Notes under the pieces: generated by a model
Seen by the model: the letters and a program-made list of their open reading frames with translations, nothing else
What the model was told of the DNA's origin: nothing
Database searches by the model: none
Shown here: one piece after another, positions 36,096 through 44,117 of the stretch
Numbering within the stretch: the stretch's first letter is position 1
Layout of the letters: every line of letters starts with the position of its first letter
NCBI GenBank assembly: GCA_945881865.1
Contig: CAMCVK010000002.1
Location: forward strand, 360,552-424,551
Direction of reading: 5' to 3'
Source of the DNA: Fimbriimonas ginsengisoli Gsoil 348
GTDB taxonomy: Bacteria; Armatimonadota; Fimbriimonadia; Fimbriimonadales; Fimbriimonadaceae
DNA: 64,000 nucleotides
Made by a program: the position numbers and the translations under genes

Positions 36096-36539
36096 ATGAC
36101 TCGAATCACGAATGAATACACCGTCCCCCGCTACACCCTCGTGCGGATCGCGGCCATGGAATACGTTCGGGCATTCTGGTGGTGGATCATCGTCTTGCCG
36201 CTTTTCGGGCTTGTGGCCGCCGTTACCGCGACGGGCATCTTGCAGGTGGTTGGCATTATCGCGCTGCTCTGGCCGCTTACGATTCCGAGCCGAGCTTTTC
36301 TGGTGAGCACGCGGGCGGGACGCATTTTGGTGGACGGTGTTTGGATCGGCGAAGAGAATGACCGGCTCTACTTCCACCCAAAGAAGGGCAACGGCTTTTC
36401 GATGTCAGACGTGAGTATTCGCGACATCGTGGATCGCGGCGACCATCTGGTGCTTCGCACGAAGCGCATGGCGTTCTTTCCCATTCCGAAGGCGGCAGTT
36501 ATTGAGCCGGAATCCCTTTCGAGATTCCGGCCCGAGTAG
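36096..36539 (+). CDS. YcxB-like membrane protein
   Basis: A 147-residue membrane protein. Two membrane segments (about 25-70: AFWWWIIVLPLFGLVAAVTA and VVGIIALLWPLTIP) lead to a C-terminal cytoplasmic beta domain with FHPKKGNGFSMSDVSI and HLVLRTKRMAFFPIPKAAV, the pattern of YcxB-type proteins of unknown function. ATG 36096 has AAGG seven bases upstream; the longer reading from 35979 is in the overlapping hydratase promoter region and looks non-coding. Its TAG abuts the TAA of nuoN. Confidence 0.72.
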   Translation: MTRITNEYTVPRYTLVRIAAMEYVRAFWWWIIVLPLFGLVAAVTATGILQVVGIIALLWPLTIPSRAFLVSTRAGRILVDGVWIGEENDRLYFHPKKGNGFSMSDVSIRDIVDRGDHLVLRTKRMAFFPIPKAAVIEPESLSRFRPE

Positions 36540-38000
36540 TTACTTCGCGCCGAAGGCGTTGATGAACGGCGTGAAGAAAATCACCGTGCCGATGACGCCC
36601 GCCGCACAGAGAATACAAGCGCTTCGCAACGCCAGCGAACCGGGTCGCATCCGGGCGGTGTCGGCGTCGGTGCCGTCCGGCACGAAGGCGTGGTACGCAA
36701 TGTTCACGTAATAGTAAACGCTGATGATGCTGGCGACCGCGAGCACGACGGCCAGCGGGGTTAGCCCGGCGGTCAGCGCGTCCGAGAAGATGAGCGTCTT
36801 GCCCCAGAAGCCGCTGGTCGGCGGCAAGCCGATGAGCGACGCCACGAAGACGATGAGGCAGAAGGCAACCGCCGGCGACCGCTGCCACATGCCGTGGAGG
36901 TCGTGCAGCGACGTGCTCTCCTTGCCATTCCGCGCTCCGAGCGAGACGATCGCGAAGGAACCAATCGTCATCAGCGTGTAGCTCGCCATGTAGTAGATGA
37001 TCGCGTTCGGACCGACTTTGTCTGGCGCGATGCCGTGGGCCATGATGGCGACGAGCACGTATCCCGCATGCGAGATGGAGCTGTAGGCAAGGATTCGCTT
37101 GATGTCGGTTTGGCGCAGGGCCATAAGGTTGCCGCCGAGCATTGTGAGGACGGCAATGATTCCGAGCACCGGCACCCAAAACTCTTTCAGTCCGGTCGAG
37201 GCACCCAGCAAGCGGAACAGTGCGGTGAAGGCGGCAACTTTGGCAACGGTCGCCATATAGGCGGTGACGTTCGTCGGCGCGCCTTCATAGACGTCCGGCG
37301 TCCACTGGTGGAACGGCACAAAGGATGCCTTGAAGCCGAGCCCGATGAGTAACATCGCGAGGCCAAACATCAAAAGGGTTCGTCCCGTCGGGTTGCCAAT
37401 CTGAAGCGCGGTGGCGATGCTTTCGAGCTGAAGCGAACCGGTCGCTCCGTAGATGAATGCGATGCCATAGAGCAAGAAGCCGGAGGCGAACGCACCGAGC
37501 AGGAAGTACTTCATCGCGCTTTCTTCCGACCGCTCTTCGGTTCGGCAAAGGCCCGCAAGCACGTAAAGCGAGATCGAAAGAATTTCCAGGCCGACGAAGA
37601 TGAGAAGCAGGTTGGTCGTCGAAACCATCAGCATCGCGCCGGTCGCGGACCAGAGGATGAGCGGATAGAACTCGCCGAACGGAATCTTCTTCTCGCGAAG
37701 GTAGGCCTCGCTGAATAGGATCACGAGCGCGGTGCCGATGACGATGATGAACTGCATCGAGAGCGCGAGCGGGTCCCGCAGAACCATGTCGCCAAAGCTT
37801 CGAATCGGCGGCGCGCCGAACTGAACCGCCAGCAAGAAGGCACTCATCAGGAGGCCGATGATGGAGGCCGTTACGATCAAGTTGTTATCGCGCTTGGGGT
37901 GAACCATCTCGACGACGAGGCCGAAGATTCCGGACAAGACGACCATCAAGATGGGAAGAATGAGGGCCCATTCGGTTTGCGGGACGGGTAGATACAACAT
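36540..38000 (-). CDS. nuoN: NADH-quinone oxidoreductase subunit N
   Basis: Antiporter-like proton-pumping subunit of the complex I membrane arm, 486 residues, about 14 membrane helices. Motifs: SEESAMKYFLLGAFASGFLL (conserved Glu/Lys), FVPFHQWTPDVYEGAP, and GLPPTSGFWGK in the C-terminal discontinuous helix region. Start: ATG 38000, because AGGAGG (38007-38012) is six bases upstream; ATG 38006 would touch the Shine-Dalgarno directly. The Shine-Dalgarno overlaps the stop of nuoM. Last gene of the nuoHJKLMN run; it ends abutting a convergent gene without a terminator. Confidence 0.96.
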   Translation of the reverse strand: MLYLPVPQTEWALILPILMVVLSGIFGLVVEMVHPKRDNNLIVTASIIGLLMSAFLLAVQFGAPPIRSFGDMVLRDPLALSMQFIIVIGTALVILFSEAYLREKKIPFGEFYPLILWSATGAMLMVSTTNLLLIFVGLEILSISLYVLAGLCRTEERSEESAMKYFLLGAFASGFLLYGIAFIYGATGSLQLESIATALQIGNPTGRTLLMFGLAMLLIGLGFKASFVPFHQWTPDVYEGAPTNVTAYMATVAKVAAFTALFRLLGASTGLKEFWVPVLGIIAVLTMLGGNLMALRQTDIKRILAYSSISHAGYVLVAIMAHGIAPDKVGPNAIIYYMASYTLMTIGSFAIVSLGARNGKESTSLHDLHGMWQRSPAVAFCLIVFVASLIGLPPTSGFWGKTLIFSDALTAGLTPLAVVLAVASIISVYYYVNIAYHAFVPDGTDADTARMRPGSLALRSACILCAAGVIGTVIFFTPFINAFGAK

Positions 38001-38012
38001 GTTCATTCCTCC

Positions 38013-39728
38013 TTAGTGGTCGGCCTCTGCCGTTTTGCTATCTGGCTTCTTTCCCAAAACGGGAGGATGCAGGTTTGCCGGCTGCACCACGAAGTTCGAA
38101 GTGACCGGGACTCCGACTTCGCGGATGGCTTCAACTCGTACGAGCGCGCCAAGATTGGGGCCGCTCTTGGAGGCGATTTCGAGAGTCAAATCGTCCCACA
38201 TCGGTCGATCGCCCGGCTTGCCAATCGCCATCATGCGGGCGGCTTGGTGGCTGAGCTCCGTTGGGCGCAGGAACACGGTGGGCTGGAGTCCACCCCAGAG
38301 CACGAAAGCGGCAAAGATGAGGGCCGGGAAAAGCTCTTGCGGTCGCAGATCCTTGAAAGTCCGGTTCTCTTCGCTCAGCTCGCCGTAGAACGTGCGCTGG
38401 AACATGTAGAGCAGATACGCAGCCGCAAGGACGACGCCAAAGACGGCCAGAATCGCGAATCCCGCTCCGAAACCGTAGCTGCCGTTGAATCCGGCTTCGA
38501 ACGCTCCCAGTAGGGCGAGGAACTCGCCCACAAATCCATTAAGTGAGGGTAGTCCGACGCTGCCGAGGATCGCAAAAAGGAAGATCGCGGCGAGGATCGG
38601 CGCGTTCGCTTTAATGCCGCCAAAGCTTCGGAAGTCGGCGGTTTGCTTCCTGCTGACCAGGTAACCGACCAGCAAGACGAGGAGCCCGGTCGAGATACCG
38701 TGAGCAAACTGTTGGATGCCCGCACCCATGATTCCGGCGTGCGTGAAGCTGAAGATTCCCAGCAGCACGAAGCCCATGTGTGAAACAGACGAGTAGGCGA
38801 TCATTCGCCGCATGTCGGTTTGGATGATCGCAACGACTGCTCCATAGAGGATTCCGATCGCCGCCAGGCTCAGCAGGATCGGCGCTGCACCAACCGACGC
38901 TTCGGGGAAAAGCGGCAGACAGAACCGAAGGAACCCGAAGGTTCCGAGCTTGATCATGACGCTGGAGATCATCGGGCCGATGATCGGTGCCTCGGCATAA
39001 AAGTCGGGCATCCAAGAGTGGAAGGGGAACGACGGCGTTTTGACGAGCAAAGCAATCGCAAACGACCAGAAGATCCACTTCTGAAGGTCGCCCGTCCCTT
39101 CCCACAGGCTTCCGTTTGCGGCCAGCACCTGGATCTGCGTGAGGCCGAAGGTGAGTTCGCCTCCAGCGGTCTTGGCTTGGAGCGCAAGGCCGATGATGCC
39201 AACCAGCATGAAGATGGAGCCGGCGAAGGTGTAGATGAGGAACTTCGCGGCCGCTTTACGTCGCCCTTCGCCGCCCCAAATGGCGACCATGAAGTAGGTC
39301 GGCAGGAGCATCAGCTCGAAGAACGAGAAGAATAAGATGAGATCAAGCGAGAGAAACGCCCCGAGCAGTGCGGTTTCCACCACCAGAATCAGCGCGATGA
39401 GGGTCTTCGGTCGAACCTTTTGAGCGTGGCTGAAGGCCATCGCGACCAGGGTCAACAAAGTCGTTAGGAAGACGAGCCAGTAGGTGATGCCGTCGATGCC
39501 AAGGGCAAACTTGATGCCCAGGGACTCAATCCACGGATACGACTCGACGAGTTGAAAGTGGAACGTGCCGGCCTTGAGCTGCATCAGGGTCGCGATGGAC
39601 CACAGGAACGTGACAACGCCGATGACGAGGCCAAGCTGCACGCCGTCCTTCTGGCGGCTTTCCGGCATGATGCCAAGCAAGATCGCCCCGAACAAGGGAA
39701 GCAGGACAAGAATCGATAGATACGGCAT
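38013..39728 (-). CDS. nuoM: NADH-quinone oxidoreductase subunit M
   Basis: Second antiporter-like proton-pumping subunit, 571 residues. KAAAKFLIYTFAGSIFMLVG, KTPSFPFHSWMPDFYAEAP and GLPSLNGFVGEFLALLG match NuoM, including the essential Lys and Glu in the transmembrane helices. The C-terminal hydrophilic tail of about 80 residues (after LRPQELFPALIFAAFVLWGG) is longer than usual. Its ATG overlaps the nuoL stop by one base (TAATG), so translation is coupled. Confidence 0.96.
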   Translation of the reverse strand: MPYLSILVLLPLFGAILLGIMPESRQKDGVQLGLVIGVVTFLWSIATLMQLKAGTFHFQLVESYPWIESLGIKFALGIDGITYWLVFLTTLLTLVAMAFSHAQKVRPKTLIALILVVETALLGAFLSLDLILFFSFFELMLLPTYFMVAIWGGEGRRKAAAKFLIYTFAGSIFMLVGIIGLALQAKTAGGELTFGLTQIQVLAANGSLWEGTGDLQKWIFWSFAIALLVKTPSFPFHSWMPDFYAEAPIIGPMISSVMIKLGTFGFLRFCLPLFPEASVGAAPILLSLAAIGILYGAVVAIIQTDMRRMIAYSSVSHMGFVLLGIFSFTHAGIMGAGIQQFAHGISTGLLVLLVGYLVSRKQTADFRSFGGIKANAPILAAIFLFAILGSVGLPSLNGFVGEFLALLGAFEAGFNGSYGFGAGFAILAVFGVVLAAAYLLYMFQRTFYGELSEENRTFKDLRPQELFPALIFAAFVLWGGLQPTVFLRPTELSHQAARMMAIGKPGDRPMWDDLTLEIASKSGPNLGALVRVEAIREVGVPVTSNFVVQPANLHPPVLGKKPDSKTAEADH

Positions 39729-41746
39729 TAGCGTCCGCCCCCAAGGCTAGAAACATACACGAAGTAGCCGATGATGCCGACGACGCCAATGAGCATCACC
39801 AATGCGTAAGTTCGCACTGCGCCAGATTGAATCTTTCGGGCGATGTCGCCAACCCGGCTGGCAAGAGTTCCCGACCCTTCGACCGCGCCATCGATGATCG
39901 ACTCACCGAAGCCTCTGTTCAGCCCGTTGGCCACCTCGGCCCCACCTTCGACAAAAACGTTGGTCACCATTGCGTCGAACCCAAACTGCTTGGCCTCGGC
40001 GCGGCGGAGTGGGCTCCACTTGGCCATATCCCAGCCCTGGTTCTTTGGCAGACCGTTTCGGTAGACGAGGAATCCGGCCACAGTTCCGCCGATTGCGGCA
40101 ACCAACGACAGCAGGAGCAGATTCGGATACTCCTCCTTCACTTTGCCAAGCACGGCCAAGCCCTGGGGATACAGCCAGTGGTCGAAGCGGTGGTCGGCGT
40201 GAAGGAACGCACCCAGACCAACCGAAAAGACCGCGAGCACCACGAGCGGGAACCACATGGAAGCGGGAACCTCCTTTGGCTGGTGGCTCGCTTCAAGTCC
40301 GTGGTGGTCGTGGTCATGATGGGTGCTCGGCGCGATGTCGCGCCATCGCTCTTTGTCGCCGAAGAAGGTCAACCAGGTCATTCGGGTCATGTAGGCGGCC
40401 GTTAGAGCGGCAACGAAAAGCCCGGTCCAACCGGCGATTTGGCTGAGTTGGCCAGCGTGGGAGTTCGCAAGGGCCGAGCCGAGGATCGCTTCCTTACTGC
40501 TGAATCCGCCCACAAACGGGATGAAGGCCGATATCGAAGCCCAGCCGACCAGCATCGTCGCGCCGGTGACGGGCAAGTACTTGAATAGCTTTCCGTAGTG
40601 GCGCATGTCCTGCTCGTGCGACATCGCGTGGATGACCGCACCCGCACCTAGGAACAGAAGCGCCTTGAAGAACGCGTGGGTCGTGACGTGGAACATGCCG
40701 GTGGAATAGGCACCCGCGCCACACCCGATAAACATGAAGCCAAGCTGCGAGACGGTCGAGTAGGCGAGCACCTTCTTGATGTCGGTCTGGCCGAAGGCGA
40801 TCAGCGCCGCAAACAAAGCGGTAAACGCGCCGACCGCGCAGATGACCGCGCTGGCCACCGGCGAAAGCTGGAACACGATGTTCATCCGGTTCAGCAGCAC
40901 GACGCCACTGGTTACCATCGTGGCCGCGTGGATGAGGGCTGAAACCGGGGTCGGACCGGCCATGGCGTCCGGCAGCCAGACGTAAAGCGGAAACTGCGCC
41001 GACTTTCCGATGGCTCCGCCAAAGAGCAGAAGGCCGATCGCGGTGGCCATTGCTGGGTCATTCGTCAGGATTTTCTGCAGAATCGGCAACATCACGTCGT
41101 AGCTGAGTAGGCGAGCGTCTTTGGCGAGATCGGAGTTCGCGACCAAGATCGTGATCAGGAACATCGCGAGCATCAGGCTCACGTCGCCGACGCGGTTGAC
41201 GATGAACGCCTTGTTCGCGGCCTTGACGTTGGCCAGGTCCTTGTACCAAAACCCGATGAGCAGGTAGGAGCAGAGGCCGACGCCTTCCCAGCCGATGAAG
41301 AGCATCGGGAGGTTGCCGCCGAGAACCAACATGAGCATCGCGGCGATGAACAGGTTCATGTAGGCGAAGAAGCGGGAGAAATCCTTTTCTTCGGCCATGT
41401 AGCCCGTGCTGTACACGTGGATGAGGCTGCCGATTCCGGTGATGATGAGCACCATCGTCATGGCCAGCGGGTCCACCAGGATCTCAAACGGGATGCTCAG
41501 GCCAAAGATGTCGATCCAGGAGGTTCCCGAGACGCGCAGAACGCGGTCGGCTTCGGGTCGGCTCGCAAGGGCCATGGTCAGCTGGGCACCGAGCAGAAAC
41601 GCGGCCGCGACCGGAGCCACGGCGAGAATGCCTACTGCCCGCTTGCCAAACTTCGCCTGAAGAAACGGCCCGGCGAACGCCTGGAGTACAAAGCCGATGA
41701 GCGGCAGCAGGATAACGAGCCAAATGCTGGAGTAGTTTTCGCCCAT
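39728..41746 (-). CDS. nuoL: NADH-quinone oxidoreductase subunit L
   Basis: Largest antiporter-like subunit, 672 residues, with the long lateral helix at the C-terminus. KAANKAFIVNRVGDVSLMLA, KSAQFPLYVWLPDAMAGPTP, SALIHAATMVTSGVVLLNR and FIPFVGGFSSKEAILG match NuoL. The segment rich in His around residues 460-475 (STHHDHDHHGLEASH) is an unusual insert between the last antiporter helices and the lateral helix. Five bases separate it from nuoK. Confidence 0.97.
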   Translation of the reverse strand: MGENYSSIWLVILLPLIGFVLQAFAGPFLQAKFGKRAVGILAVAPVAAAFLLGAQLTMALASRPEADRVLRVSGTSWIDIFGLSIPFEILVDPLAMTMVLIITGIGSLIHVYSTGYMAEEKDFSRFFAYMNLFIAAMLMLVLGGNLPMLFIGWEGVGLCSYLLIGFWYKDLANVKAANKAFIVNRVGDVSLMLAMFLITILVANSDLAKDARLLSYDVMLPILQKILTNDPAMATAIGLLLFGGAIGKSAQFPLYVWLPDAMAGPTPVSALIHAATMVTSGVVLLNRMNIVFQLSPVASAVICAVGAFTALFAALIAFGQTDIKKVLAYSTVSQLGFMFIGCGAGAYSTGMFHVTTHAFFKALLFLGAGAVIHAMSHEQDMRHYGKLFKYLPVTGATMLVGWASISAFIPFVGGFSSKEAILGSALANSHAGQLSQIAGWTGLFVAALTAAYMTRMTWLTFFGDKERWRDIAPSTHHDHDHHGLEASHQPKEVPASMWFPLVVLAVFSVGLGAFLHADHRFDHWLYPQGLAVLGKVKEEYPNLLLLSLVAAIGGTVAGFLVYRNGLPKNQGWDMAKWSPLRRAEAKQFGFDAMVTNVFVEGGAEVANGLNRGFGESIIDGAVEGSGTLASRVGDIARKIQSGAVRTYALVMLIGVVGIIGYFVYVSSLGGGR

Positions 41747-41750
41747 TCTC

Positions 41751-42110
41751 TTAGCCCTTCAAAAGATTCAGTTCGTCTACGTCGATGTTCTGCCGCAGCC
41801 GGAAGATCGCCATGATGATGCCGAGTCCGACGGCGACTTCGGCGGCGGCCACCGCCATCACGAAGATCACCATCATTTGCCCGCCCATGATTGAGTTCGA
41901 AGTGGCCAGTTCCGGATTCTGGGCGAGTGCCGGAGCGGTGGAAAACTGATACCGCGCGAAGGCGAGGAACGTAAGGTTCACCGCATTCAGCATCAACTCA
42001 ATGCACATGAAAATGACGATGGGACTGCGCCGGATGACCACGCCAACCACGCCGGCGGTGAACATGAAAAGCCCAAGCGCAAGGTAGGCCGCAAGTGGAA
42101 CGCCGTTCAT
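41751..42110 (-). CDS. nuoK: NADH-quinone oxidoreductase subunit K
   Basis: Small three-helix membrane subunit, 119 residues (usual about 100). Glu in [18 protein letters not shown] and in [17 protein letters not shown] are the two conserved transmembrane carboxylates. The loop [13 protein letters not shown] is longer than normal and explains the length. Co-operonic with nuoJ and nuoL. Confidence 0.95.
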   Translation of the reverse strand: MNGVPLAAYLALGLFMFTAGVVGVVIRRSPIVIFMCIELMLNAVNLTFLAFARYQFSTAPALAQNPELATSNSIMGGQMMVIFVMAVAAAEVAVGLGIIMAIFRLRQNIDVDELNLLKG

Positions 42111-42113
42111 TTT

Positions 42114-42641
42114 CTAAATTCGCCTCTTGGCCAGCAGGATCGAGCCCACAATGCCAACGAGAAGGAGCACGCTGACCGCTTCGAACGGAATGACGTACTG
42201 GGTGAAGAGAGCCCGGCCGACGTTTTGCGGCGCGCCAAAGTTGTCAGGGGCAAGCGGCTTCGTCACGCTCATCAGGCCTGGCAGGAGCTGGCTCGCGATG
42301 AGACCAAAGAGTACGACACCAAGTGCGATCGCCACCGGCATGCGCTTATCACCTTTCTGCTGCAACAGACCCGATCCGCCAAGGTTGAGCAGCATGATGA
42401 CGAACAGGAACAAGACCATGATCGCGCCCGTATAGACAACGATTTGGATGATTCCTAGCGTTTCAGCCTGAAGCGTGAAGTAGATGAACGCCAGCAGGAA
42501 AAAGTTAATGACCAAGCAGAGCGCGCTGCGAACCGCGTTGTTGAAGGCAACGACGCCGACGGCGGCCATGGCCGCCGCAGTTGCAATTCCGCCAAAAAGC
42601 AGCAGTTCCGGGGTGATGGCGAGGGGAGCAGAAGTTTCCAT
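42114..42641 (-). CDS. nuoJ: NADH-quinone oxidoreductase subunit J
   Basis: Five-helix membrane subunit near the quinone-proton coupling region, 175 residues. SALCLVINFFLLAFIYFTL and GIIQIVVYTGAIMVLFLFVI are the conserved helices of the NuoJ fold, with the pi-bulge-type Tyr-Thr-Gly in VYTGAIMVL. It immediately follows nuoH; nuoI, normally between them, is absent. Confidence 0.95.
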   Translation of the reverse strand: METSAPLAITPELLLFGGIATAAAMAAVGVVAFNNAVRSALCLVINFFLLAFIYFTLQAETLGIIQIVVYTGAIMVLFLFVIMLLNLGGSGLLQQKGDKRMPVAIALGVVLFGLIASQLLPGLMSVTKPLAPDNFGAPQNVGRALFTQYVIPFEAVSVLLLVGIVGSILLAKRRI

Positions 42642-42647
42642 GCTACG

Positions 42648-43994
42648 TTACGCCGAAGGGGCGACCTCCGATTCTGGCGCGGGGGCAGGGGTGGGCTTCG
42701 GAACATTGACCAAGGTGATGCTTCGCGGCGCAAGAAACGCTTTGGGAGGCGAGAAAGCTTTGTCGAGCCCACGCCACAGCCCGTAGAGGATGGCGAAGGC
42801 AACGACTGCGGAGAGGATGCCCACCGGCGGGCCGTAAACCCGTGCGGCCACAATCCAAAGCGCAACAACAATCAGGTTCGTTGTGGCGAGCGGCAGCAGC
42901 GTCTTCCATCCAAGGGCCATCAGCTGGTCGTAGCGGAGTCGCGGCATGGTGGCCCGAAGCCAAATGTAGGCAGTGAGAACCAAGACACCCTTAAAGATGA
43001 ACGTGAGCGGCGAAAGCCAGTAGTCCACGTCGCGGAAGAAACCGGCGATGAAGTTGCTGGCCGGATACTGCTGGATGATCCAATCCCACCGGACCGGAAG
43101 CAAATGGTATCCACCGAAGAAGACCGTCGCGAGAATCCCGCCGTAAACCATCATCGCGGCGTACTCGCCCATGAAGAACACCGCGAACTTCATGGAGCTG
43201 TACTCCGTGTGGTAGCCCGCAACGAGCTCGTTTTCGGCTTCGGGAAGGTCAAACGGAGCGCGGTTCGTCTCGGCGACCATACAGATGAAGAAGATGATCG
43301 CGGCGATGAAGCCGTACGGCGTGAAGATGTTCCAGTTCGCCAACGCGGGAACGACGCCCCACAGCGGCTCTTGCTGCGCGGCAACGATGTCGGTTGGCCG
43401 CAAGGAACCGGTCGCCATGACGATGCACGCAAGCGCCATACCCATGCCCAGTTCATAGCTGATGAGCTGGGCGCTTGCCCGCAGGCCGCCCAGGAGCGAG
43501 TATTTGTTGTTCGAGGCGTAGCCGCTGAGCACAACTCCGTAGACGCCGAGCGAGCTGACCGCGATGATCCAGAGGATGCCGATGTTGACGTCGGCCACTG
43601 GCGTGAGCCAGGTGAAGGGTCCCCAAGGAATCGTAGCACCCAGCGTAAATGCCGGAAAAAGCGCAAGGGCCGGGGCGATGAAGTAGATCGGACGGTCGAC
43701 CGCAGTTGGAGTGATGTCCTCCTTCATGAACAGCTTGATGCCGTCGGCGATGGGCTGAATGAGCCCAAAAAGGTGGAATTTTTTGCCCTTCAGAAAACTC
43801 GGGATGTACTTTCCACGTCGGCTAAAGGTGATGTTGCCAACGCGGTTCGGGCCGATTCGGTCTTGAGCCCAGCTTAGCAGCCGTCGCTCATACCAGATTG
43901 CTCCGGGAACTAATAGCAGAACCGGGAGTACGAATATCAAGACGCGTATGAGCGCTTGAACAACCGGCGGTAGATTCGCGAACCATTCGGGCAT
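42648..43994 (-). CDS. nuoH: NADH-quinone oxidoreductase subunit H
   Basis: Quinone-site membrane subunit of complex I, 448 residues against about 325-365 in most species. IWYERRLLSWAQDRIGPNRV, GLIQPIADGIKLFMKED, ISYELGMGMALACIVMATG and AETNRAPFDLPEAENELVAG are the family signatures. Extra length comes from an insert of about 20 residues after the GPNRVG region, an enlarged loop around DWIIQQYPASNFIAGFF and a Pro/Ala-rich C-terminal tail. ATG 43994 is preferred over GTG 44042. First gene of the run. Confidence 0.95.
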   Translation of the reverse strand: MPEWFANLPPVVQALIRVLIFVLPVLLLVPGAIWYERRLLSWAQDRIGPNRVGNITFSRRGKYIPSFLKGKKFHLFGLIQPIADGIKLFMKEDITPTAVDRPIYFIAPALALFPAFTLGATIPWGPFTWLTPVADVNIGILWIIAVSSLGVYGVVLSGYASNNKYSLLGGLRASAQLISYELGMGMALACIVMATGSLRPTDIVAAQQEPLWGVVPALANWNIFTPYGFIAAIIFFICMVAETNRAPFDLPEAENELVAGYHTEYSSMKFAVFFMGEYAAMMVYGGILATVFFGGYHLLPVRWDWIIQQYPASNFIAGFFRDVDYWLSPLTFIFKGVLVLTAYIWLRATMPRLRYDQLMALGWKTLLPLATTNLIVVALWIVAARVYGPPVGILSAVVAFAILYGLWRGLDKAFSPPKAFLAPRSITLVNVPKPTPAPAPESEVAPSA

Positions 43995-44068
43995 GGACCG
44001 TTCAATGTACCCGTTGCCTCGCCGCGCCGAATTCTGATCCACGCGGTTTTCCCAGAACCTTAAACAAG

Positions 44069-44103
44069 AACGCCCCCGCCAGAGAATTTCTGGCGAGGGC
44101 GTT
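44069..44103 (-). terminator. Intrinsic terminator after pnp
   Basis: Fifteen-base stem (AACGCCCCCGCCAGA with TCTGGCGAGGGCGTT, one mismatch, loop GAATT) between pnp and nuoH. On the minus strand it is followed by a TTCTTGTTTA stretch; on the plus strand by TTGCTTTT. It ends the pnp transcript and separates it from nuoH. Confidence 0.75.
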
Positions 44104-44117
44104 TGCTTTTGACTACG

